A stretch of 64,000 bases of DNA from Deltaproteobacteria bacterium. Lineage in GTDB: Bacteria > Bdellovibrionota_C > UBA2361 > JAGFJO01. Where the stretch lies: the NCBI GenBank assembly GCA_024102635.1, contig JAGFJO010000082.1:1-64000 (forward strand), written 5' to 3'. Under the pieces are notes generated by a model that made no database searches, was not told the DNA's origin, and saw only the letters and a program-made list of their open reading frames with translations. Below, piece by piece: positions 53,657 through 60,852 of the stretch (positions within the stretch are counted from its first letter, which is position 1; each line of letters opens with the position of its first letter). The position numbers were made by a program, and so were the translations under genes.

Positions 53657-53920
53657 CTAGACGATCTTTATCCTCAGGGTCCTCTCAGTCAGGTTGTTTT
53701 GAATGTCGCGGATGGAGAACCTGACCTTGTGACTTCCACTTGGGAGATCGGCTTTCGCGATATCGATTCCGCGTTCGGTCACATACGGCTTGACTCGATC
53801 AGTAATATCAACTGAGAAAAGCTTTAGATACGTGACCTCAAGGGAACTGATGGCAACTGCCGTGTTAGCACAGGCCAACCAGCAACCGGCGCTTGCTGTA
53901 AATCTTCTCTCTATAAGCAA
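53657..53920 (-). CDS. Possible secreted Ig-like fragment
   Basis: An 87-codon frame from TTG, with GGTGGAG upstream. The second half (VDITDRVKPYVTERGIDIAKADLPSGSHKVRFSIRDIQNNLTERTLRIKI) has the strand pattern of an Ig-like domain (DLPSGSHKV.FSIRD..NN). The first half is poorly structured. It may be a short gene or the remnant of a larger surface protein. No other support. Confidence 0.35.
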   Translation of the reverse strand: MLIERRFTASAGCWLACANTAVAISSLEVTYLKLFSVDITDRVKPYVTERGIDIAKADLPSGSHKVRFSIRDIQNNLTERTLRIKIV

Positions 53921-54042
53921 CTGATTTCTCCACCTGATGACATAAAGCGGAGCGGGTGCCCATACTAGCTTCGGAAAGGTGGATTTTTAATGAGTTCGCA
54001 ATATACTTATATGGCAATTCAGCGTTTCGATATAAAGGCACT

Positions 54043-54384
54043 ATGGCTGACCTTCCTAATTGTCCCAAATGCAGCTCTTCATATACCTATGAGGATCAAG
54101 CAATGTACGTTTGCCCCGAGTGCGCCCACGAGTGGCCGATCCATGCCGAAGAGGTACCACCAGAGACTCCCAAGGTAGTCAAAGATGCAAACGGCAACAC
54201 GCTTCAAGATGGCGACTCCATCACGGTCATAAAAGACCTAAAGGTCAAAGGCGCATCTTCTGTGGTTAAGGTCGGCACAAAGGTTAAGAACATTCGCCTC
54301 GTGGAGGGCGATCATGACATTGACTGCTACATAGATGGGATCGGCGCAATGAAGCTTAAATCGCAGTTCGTGAAAAAGATCTAG
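54043..54384 (+). CDS. yjdM: YjdM (PhnA) family protein
   Basis: The product has 113 residues from the ATG at 54043, preceded by AAAGG. The protein is nearly canonical: a zinc ribbon [25 protein letters not shown] at the N-terminus and [25 protein letters not shown], then [24 protein letters not shown]. YjdM was once named for alkylphosphonate uptake, but its role is unclear; it probably binds a small ligand or nucleic acid. No other phosphonate gene is nearby. Confidence 0.95.
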   Translation: MADLPNCPKCSSSYTYEDQAMYVCPECAHEWPIHAEEVPPETPKVVKDANGNTLQDGDSITVIKDLKVKGASSVVKVGTKVKNIRLVEGDHDIDCYIDGIGAMKLKSQFVKKI

Positions 54385-54571
54385 CGAAATGTCCAGTGGA
54401 GCACTTCAAGATGTGTTCCAACACTTGTGCCCTTCGCGCTGGAGCTAAGAATGGCCGAATATTGCGCGGCCAACTCCCATTATCATCAATAATCGCACTG
54501 GCGGATCTTATATCATTAGGCAGACTGACGGTAGCACTGGGTAAGAATGAGTGATGGCCGGGCTCCCGGAT

Positions 54572-55087
54572 CTACCGCCTAGTTAGAACCGCAAGCATGT
54601 CATCGACCACGTTCCAATAATGTTTGATCGCATACTCGATTTCGGCCCTAGACTCGGGATCTTTAGCCTTCTCGCGCCAGCTCTTCTCGAGAAGATAGGT
54701 AATCTCAAAGTCAAAGTCGGCTGTAATCGGATAATGGGTTAGTTTATTAGCTTCACGCCACTTCTTATTAAAGTAAAGAAAGCTGTCTTGTGAAATGGCC
54801 CTAACATGGGTCGGATCCTGCCAGCACCGGATAGAAGTATAATAAGGGACAATGATTTTGACCTGCCCTCCGGGCTTTGTAATGCGGTAAGCCTCGTTCA
54901 TGAACTTAATTAGGTCGGGAACATGCTCCACAAAATGCGAGGCTAAAATCTCCTCAACCGATTCGCTTTCGAAGGGCCATGGAAATGAGAAAAGGTCGGC
55001 GACTATGTCCACTCCAGGGAGCTCAGCGATGTCTACGCCGAGATACCCAGGGTGTTTACTCGCTCCGCATCCAAGATCCAATTTCAT
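54572..55087 (-). CDS. SAM-dependent methyltransferase (type 11)
   Basis: The product has 171 residues from the ATG at 55087 (a TTG five codons earlier is open). It has LDLGCGASKHPGYLGVDI (motif I), ADLFSFPWPFESESVEEILASHFVEHV (motif II region) and ITKPGGQVKIIVPYYTS (motif III). The domain fits small cell-surface or sugar methyltransferases. The substrate is unknown. It lies divergently from the glycosyltransferase at 55267 with 180 bases between. The pair may act on one glycan, an inference. Confidence 0.85.
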   Translation of the reverse strand: MKLDLGCGASKHPGYLGVDIAELPGVDIVADLFSFPWPFESESVEEILASHFVEHVPDLIKFMNEAYRITKPGGQVKIIVPYYTSIRCWQDPTHVRAISQDSFLYFNKKWREANKLTHYPITADFDFEITYLLEKSWREKAKDPESRAEIEYAIKHYWNVVDDMLAVLTRR

Positions 55088-55266
55088 AGCCGTAGCATGC
55101 AACTAAAGGCGGCCGGCGCATCTACGCAGGGTGATTCCGGCGATCGATAGCAGTCCTAAAAACATTGAAGCTCAGCCTATTAACAGTGCTCTTCAAAGCT
55201 AGACCGCAGCAACATTCGCTATTACACTATACTCATATAATGGGAATGGAAAGGAGAAAGCTTTAG

Positions 55267-56973
55267 GTGCAAAAGGCGCAGGAACAGTACTCTATTGTCC
55301 AAACAGTGCAGCTCGATGGCGGCGGCGACAGCCACTATAGGATGGAGTGGCCGGCAAAGCATCTGGCCAAGCAGGCTCCGGCTTGGAGAGTCATTAATGT
55401 AGACGCGCATGCTCTTGAGCGGTTCTCGTTATGCGAGAAGGCCGATCTGCTTGTCATTTATCAGTCTAACGATGTCGACCTGTTTCCAATCATTCGGCGG
55501 CGGCGGCAAGCGGGGAAAAAGACCTTAATAGAGTTTAATGATAATTTTTATGATCCGCCCGCGAGTTCACCTGTTTTTCAGAAGTGGAGCTCTTTTCAAA
55601 TAAGGGAGATTTATCGGAAGCTAATCGAAAATTGCGATGCGCTTATAGTCACAGGGGAGGGGCTTAACCAGCTTTTTGCGGGCAAACTCGACGTGCCTAT
55701 TCATATCCTTCCCAATCAGCTCGCGCTCTCTCCCGAGCCGCTTAAACTTGCCAAGAGAGGAGCGGACGGCAAGTTTCACGTCGGATGGGCCGGTTCAGGA
55801 GGCCACTTTCCAGATATCCTCTCGATCGTTCCCGTAATCAGAAAGTTAATGGACGCCATCCCCCAACTGACCTTTCATGTTATGGGCAATGAAGCCATAC
55901 CTTACATGCTTAAGCTTCCGCCTGAGCGGATGACCTATACCCCTTGGGGCACGGTAGGGGAGTATCTGAGGTTTTGGCATAAGGTTCAAATTGGACTTGC
56001 TCCGCTTATCGACAACCCCTATAACCGCTGCCGCAGCGACATCAAGGCAGTAGAGATGGCCGCTGGAGGAGCCTTGCCGCTGCTTGCTGGCCTACTGCCA
56101 TATCAAAATTTCTTAAATGCCACGGGACTTAAAAGCTTCAGTTCGCGGGAGGAGCTTTATTCGTTGGTCGAGTCGTATTGGAAGAATGGTGATGCTCTCA
56201 AAGAGCAAGTGACGAAGTGTTACAACTATGTGTGTGATAGCCGCTTAGGTAGTAAGGATCTCTCCAGATTGCTTCTTTATGGGCAGTATCTTCCTCCAAA
56301 TCCGCTGCATGAACTGGCGTCCTTCAATACTGGATATAATGAGGTGCACGGCACGCGCCAGAAAGATTCCAAGGGAAAGCTAGCGTTTCTGGCTGCTGAG
56401 CAGGCTATACAAAACGGTGACGAAAGCGGTGCGAAAGTCGCCCTTGAGCTTGCCTTGGAAGAGAACCCTGAGGATGCCAATCTCGCCATCGAACTTATTA
56501 AGAAATTCTGGCTTAAAGACCCGTCTCAGGCCATCCGCAGGATCGCCGAGGTAAAAAAGCACCATCCGCGCGACCTCCGTTTTGACCTGCTTATCCTCGC
56601 AGCTTTGACGGCGAGCGACTCATTACCAGATGAGTGGCAGAGCTTCATCTCACGCCTCAAACAATTTGAGAACTTTGCGCAGACTCACTACCGTCAGGCG
56701 GTGCTTAAAATTTTCCTCCCTCAGCTAAAGGAACAACATCGACTAGCTGACGCCGGGGTGGAGCTTCTGCTGTTGTACCCTCGCAGTCTTGATCTCCGGC
56801 TGGCAGTGGGTGAAGCGTTGATTGCGAGAGGAGACGACCTATCGGCACTGGAGCAGTTCGAGGCACTAGTGGCCGAATATGAGGCTCTCGAGGAGAATCA
56901 TGAGTTCTTGGGTGCTGTCACCTCGGTCTATCTTCGCACCTGGAGGGATGCCTTGTACGCGCGGTGCAAATAG
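55267..56973 (+). CDS. GT4-like glycosyltransferase with C-terminal helical repeats
   Basis: The product has 568 residues from a GTG with AAGGAG upstream. The N-terminal 360 residues form a two-domain GT-B fold: EFNDNFYDPP, the GWAGSGGHFPDI nucleotide-sugar loop and the conserved IKAVEMAAGGALPLLA with its acidic residue. The C-terminal 200 residues are TPR-like helical pairs (AEQAIQNGDESGAKVALELALEENPED). It is cytoplasmic. Flagellin lies 16 bases downstream on the opposite strand, which makes flagellin a candidate acceptor; this is not shown. Confidence 0.85.
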   Translation: MQKAQEQYSIVQTVQLDGGGDSHYRMEWPAKHLAKQAPAWRVINVDAHALERFSLCEKADLLVIYQSNDVDLFPIIRRRRQAGKKTLIEFNDNFYDPPASSPVFQKWSSFQIREIYRKLIENCDALIVTGEGLNQLFAGKLDVPIHILPNQLALSPEPLKLAKRGADGKFHVGWAGSGGHFPDILSIVPVIRKLMDAIPQLTFHVMGNEAIPYMLKLPPERMTYTPWGTVGEYLRFWHKVQIGLAPLIDNPYNRCRSDIKAVEMAAGGALPLLAGLLPYQNFLNATGLKSFSSREELYSLVESYWKNGDALKEQVTKCYNYVCDSRLGSKDLSRLLLYGQYLPPNPLHELASFNTGYNEVHGTRQKDSKGKLAFLAAEQAIQNGDESGAKVALELALEENPEDANLAIELIKKFWLKDPSQAIRRIAEVKKHHPRDLRFDLLILAALTASDSLPDEWQSFISRLKQFENFAQTHYRQAVLKIFLPQLKEQHRLADAGVELLLLYPRSLDLRLAVGEALIARGDDLSALEQFEALVAEYEALEENHEFLGAVTSVYLRTWRDALYARCK

Positions 56974-56988
56974 GCAGCATGGCTAGTT

Positions 56989-58857
56989 CTAACCCGAGTC
57001 ACCAAGAAGTTGCAGAGCAATGTTTGGAGCGATATTGGCCTGGGCCAAAATGGCAGTTGCAGCGTTTTGCAAGATCTGAAGACGGGACATCTTTCCTACT
57101 TCTTCAGCAACATCGACGCTAACAATACGTCCGTAGGCGGCATCAAAATTGTCTGTGGCAGCGGCCAGATTAGCCAAAGCAACAGAATAGCGCCCCATAG
57201 TCGCGCCGATCTCGCCTCGTTCAAGAGCTATTCTAGTGAGCGCACCTTCCAAGACAGGCAGCGCTTCAAGAGCGCCCGCGCGGGTATTAATATTAAGATA
57301 TTGGAGTGTACTGGTGCGCTCCGTATTTGCCAATGATACTCTGGCACCACTACTTGAAAAACTTGACGCGAAATCTAAAGCTCCATCCCCGTTGAAATCG
57401 CCGAAAGCCAATTTATCGCCGTGCTGGTCGGGAACCGTTATGTAGGCATTAAAAGTTCCGTCGGCATTGCCGAGAAGAATTCCCACGCTGCCCATGCCGC
57501 TAGCGCTCGAAACTAGATCAACAATACCGTCTCCATTGTAATCGACCGCATCGATCGCAAATGCCTGAGTAGGAGAGGAGTAAGTGTAGGTCGTGAAACG
57601 CCCGTCTCCATTGCCTATTAGCACTTTTAGCGTGGAAGCGGGCCCGTCAATAAGAACGTCATCAAATCCATCTCTGTTGAAGTCTTCTACTACCACTCTG
57701 GTTGGAGATGCAGATACTACGTTGCGGACGGAGGTATTGAAGGTGCCATCACCCTTTCCAATCAGCACGTGAACCTCGTTCCCGCTACCGTTGGTTATTA
57801 GATCAACAATCCCGTCCCCGTTGATATCTCCCGGGCTAACTCTAGACACTAAAATCGTGGCTGTAGTAAACGAGGAGGCTGCTTTGAAAGTACCATCTCC
57901 ATTCCCTAAACGCACCGCAACTCCGGCGCTTGTGGCATATATAAGGTCGAGGAACCCGTCATTATTTAGATCTGCCGGTTCACCGGCCCTTCCGCTGCCG
58001 ACCCCAACCATTTCCCAGCTCTGGGCTGCTCTAAAGGTGCCGTTGCCGTTGCCGAGAAAGACATTTATCGATTGGTCGCCCCCGCTGCTCGAGGAGGTGA
58101 TAAGATCTAGGACCCCGTCATTGTTAAAATCCGCAATTTCAACCTCTTCTGTATCGGTGCCGAGAGTCTGATAGACTGTGCGGACATTGAAGCTGCCGTC
58201 ACTGTTGCCGAGTAATACGCTAACTCCCGTATTAGTTTGTCCCGCCACCAGATCAAGAACACCGTCGCCATTTAAGTCCGCAGTTTCCAGGTCCGCGATT
58301 GTGCCGGCCGCTTGATAACTCGTGACCGCCTGAAAAGTGCCGTCGCCTATATTTCGGGCAAGTTCTTCCGTAAGGCCGGACTCTATGCTGCCGTCTACCC
58401 CGTAACCCGCCTGTATTCTAAGACTGTCAACTGAGGTATCAAGCAGCCGGCGGCCATTGAACTCAGTGCTGTTTATTATCCGGTTAAACTCGTCGACAAG
58501 AGCATTTGCTTCGGAATTAAGGGCTCTCCGCTGTGCCAGGGTATAGGAGCCGTTAGCAGCCTGTTGTGCCAGTTCACGCTGCCTTTCTACTATGGTGGTA
58601 AGCTCGTTCAGTGCTCCGTCAGCGATGTTTAGTAAGCTCATACCATCGTTGAGATTTGCGATGCCTCTTGCATAAACGCGGCTATCAGCTTTTAGAGCAG
58701 TTGCTACCGCTAGTCCGGCGGCATCGTCACTTGCGCGGTTTATTCTTAGTCCACTCGAGAGAGCCTGAAAACTTTTGGAAAGCGAGGATGAGTTATCGGA
58801 AAGGTGTCTTTGGACCTTCAGCGAGTTTATGTTCTTCCCTAATGTAACCGTCGACAT
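56989..58857 (-). CDS. fliC: Flagellin with inserted seven-blade FG-GAP propeller
   Basis: The product has 622 residues from the ATG at 58857 (GGAAG upstream; an upstream TTG is rejected because it would overlap the ribosome-binding site). Residues 1-170 are canonical D0/D1 flagellin: NINSLKVQRHLS, SSGLRINRASDDAAGLAVA, LNEL..VERQRELAQQAANG and LNSEANALVDEFNRIINSTEFNGRRLLD. Residues 540-622 are the C-terminal D1/D0 (ERGEIGATMGRYSVALANL, QILQNAATAILAQANIAP, LQLLG). Residues about 180-515 hold seven FG-GAP repeats, each with a DxNxDGxxD calcium loop (near 194, 243, 297, 344, 392, 439 and 487). They are spaced 47-54 residues, as in integrin-alpha propellers. The ends should assemble into the filament and the insert should lie on its surface. 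A longer form of variable D2/D3 domain is expected by the family. Confidence 0.92.
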   Translation of the reverse strand: MSTVTLGKNINSLKVQRHLSDNSSSLSKSFQALSSGLRINRASDDAAGLAVATALKADSRVYARGIANLNDGMSLLNIADGALNELTTIVERQRELAQQAANGSYTLAQRRALNSEANALVDEFNRIINSTEFNGRRLLDTSVDSLRIQAGYGVDGSIESGLTEELARNIGDGTFQAVTSYQAAGTIADLETADLNGDGVLDLVAGQTNTGVSVLLGNSDGSFNVRTVYQTLGTDTEEVEIADFNNDGVLDLITSSSSGGDQSINVFLGNGNGTFRAAQSWEMVGVGSGRAGEPADLNNDGFLDLIYATSAGVAVRLGNGDGTFKAASSFTTATILVSRVSPGDINGDGIVDLITNGSGNEVHVLIGKGDGTFNTSVRNVVSASPTRVVVEDFNRDGFDDVLIDGPASTLKVLIGNGDGRFTTYTYSSPTQAFAIDAVDYNGDGIVDLVSSASGMGSVGILLGNADGTFNAYITVPDQHGDKLAFGDFNGDGALDFASSFSSSGARVSLANTERTSTLQYLNINTRAGALEALPVLEGALTRIALERGEIGATMGRYSVALANLAAATDNFDAAYGRIVSVDVAEEVGKMSRLQILQNAATAILAQANIAPNIALQLLGDSG

Positions 58858-59189
58858 CGTTCTTCCTTGAAGTGTCAACTACACGGTCGGCGCCCCCGCC
58901 TCACCGCTGAACGATAGGGCGCTCTTTCTAGGGCATGCCGCCTCACGGCGAATAAGGCCCTTTTTAATGCTAAGCTATTGAAGTTCTTAAAATAAAAGGG
59001 CAGAAGGTTCGTTGCAGGTGTAGAGCGAATCGAAATCTAGCGAGTGTTAGGAATCGTGATAACTATCAAATTTCGTTGAAGAGATGAAGTTTGAAGTTCT
59101 TGCCGGCTATATTGGATACCGTATTCCCAGTATAGGTTTGCTGCACCCAGGCATGGCTACCGGATGTACCTATCAGCCTTCATAGGTTC
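58858..59189. other. Flagellin promoter region
   Basis: The 330 bases between the flagellin start and the end of the M16 gene have no gene. The part nearest flagellin should contain its promoter. TTAAAAA and GCCG elements resemble a sigma-28 box but with incorrect spacing (13 not 15 bases), so I do not call one. An AT-rich block with inverted repeats occurs near 58930-58960. Confidence 0.35.
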
Positions 59190-60608
59190 TCAATTTAACC
59201 GAGTAGCGGAACCTCTATTTTCTTGCTCAATGGTACCGTTGAGATACACCTTCTTTAGTAATGCGTTATCGAGCCCCCCGTTGATGAACAAAAACATATT
59301 GCTATCATCAAGCACCTGCATCGCAGTGTTATGAATGGAGTCAATAGTTACGTTTGAGAGCGAGTCCAGCAGCCTCCCCGGCCTGCCCAGATGAGGAACC
59401 GTCAGCTGCAATGCGGACGTCTGAAAGGCCGCTTGCAGCGGATCTGCGGCCTCGTGGAGTAATTGAAACTTAAGCCGTTTGACGGCTTCAAGCTTGTCTT
59501 CCTCCGTGAAGGGTCTTCGCAAAAAATCCTGAACTGCCGACCGGACGGTTGAGATTCCAACACCGGAGGCTTCTACCGGAAGCTCAGTGCGTAGGTCGAT
59601 CCATGAATAAGACCTAAGCCTTTCCATGGTTGCAGAGGCGTTGTAAGCGATTCCTAAGCGTTCTCGAAGTATAGCATTAAAGGAGCGATCCGTATCTCCA
59701 TGAAGGATAAGCTGAAGGACCTTCGAGGAGTGCATGTCTGCGATTGAGCCGATCGGGGTAGGAAAAATGAAGCTTATGCGGGAATGCGAAGAGCCCCATA
59801 GGTCAAATCGTGCGTCGGCTGGAATCTGCACTTTGGCTTCGTTAAATTGCCTCTGATGGGCATTCGAAGTATCCGGATAGCCGCCAAAATAGCGCTCAAT
59901 TAGTGTTGGAAAATCCGGCGATATCTTCCCGACGACAACAAGACTGATATTACTCGGCGTATAATAAGCGCTCCGAAAGCTCTCTAATGAATCTACCGTA
60001 ACTCGATGGAGATCTTCATTAGAACCGCATATTGCTCTGCATAGGCTGGGCTGGCCGAATATGTCAGCAAGAAGCTGCTGTTTGCCGTCCACGCGGTAAT
60101 CACCGGCTTCGCTTAGTATTATACCCCTGTGAAGATTCACTACATCGGGGGTTATTAATGCATGAAAAAGGAGTTGCTGCACCCCATATAGCCCATCCTC
60201 AGCCGACTCTGCCGGCAGTTGGATATGATAGGCCGTGCGTTCCCGTGAGGTGCAAGCGTTAGTCGACGCGCCCCTGGCCTGCACGAACTCGGCCAACGAC
60301 CCTTTGTCCGGAAAGTCCGCTGTCTTCTCGTGAACAACGTGCTCTAAATAGTGAGCGACACCGTAAGAGCCCTCTGCTTCATCAAGAGTTCCTGTATTAA
60401 CGGTCGCTAGTATCGTGACAGTCGGACTGCCGGAGCGCGGCACAATTGTAACCGGTATTCCATTAGAAAGATGAAATCTCTCTACGTGACCAAGTACTGG
60501 GTCGTCAACTACCGCAAAATCGGTTGCCGATGGAGGACGGGGCAGGGCGCTTTCATTGAGCGCCACTAACTCTCGTGGAACGGCGTGTCCGGGAGATCCT
60601 ATCTTCAT
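59190..60608 (-). CDS. M16 family zinc metallopeptidase
   Basis: The product has 472 residues. The inverted zinc motif HxxEH is present (H86-Y-L-E89-H90) with the distal Glu167 (IILSEAGDY) about 76 residues on, so the catalytic site is complete. The N-terminal half is the peptidase domain and the second half is the partner-like domain (FIFPTP, REs near RERLGIAYNASA). Family members degrade peptides in the cytoplasm, periplasm or mitochondria; no signal peptide is visible here. It is divergent from the flavin oxidoreductase gene. The ATG is preceded by no strong Shine-Dalgarno. Confidence 0.9.
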   Translation of the reverse strand: MKIGSPGHAVPRELVALNESALPRPPSATDFAVVDDPVLGHVERFHLSNGIPVTIVPRSGSPTVTILATVNTGTLDEAEGSYGVAHYLEHVVHEKTADFPDKGSLAEFVQARGASTNACTSRERTAYHIQLPAESAEDGLYGVQQLLFHALITPDVVNLHRGIILSEAGDYRVDGKQQLLADIFGQPSLCRAICGSNEDLHRVTVDSLESFRSAYYTPSNISLVVVGKISPDFPTLIERYFGGYPDTSNAHQRQFNEAKVQIPADARFDLWGSSHSRISFIFPTPIGSIADMHSSKVLQLILHGDTDRSFNAILRERLGIAYNASATMERLRSYSWIDLRTELPVEASGVGISTVRSAVQDFLRRPFTEEDKLEAVKRLKFQLLHEAADPLQAAFQTSALQLTVPHLGRPGRLLDSLSNVTIDSIHNTAMQVLDDSNMFLFINGGLDNALLKKVYLNGTIEQENRGSATRLN

Positions 60609-60852
60609 TATGTCTTTTAACTAATCGATTAAGTGCAGAGTTAATTCTAAAGAAATGTGATTACTAGTCAAAATTTTCACTCGAAATTGAGCCGCCAAAC
60701 TAGCTGGTAGCCGTTCTCCTTTTACGGCAGGGCGATCTGGTAAATCCTTTAGAATTCAGCGTAAAAACGGCAATAATGATGTAGATCTTCCGCTTTAAGT
60801 TTTAGGAGACTTCTAAAGGATCCTCTATAATAACTAAGTAGAGGAAGTGTAA

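Noticed and set aside
58946-58966. Sigma-28 promoter for flagellin
   Set aside because: TAAA and GCCG elements are present but 13 bases apart, whereas the consensus has about 15. I could not support it.
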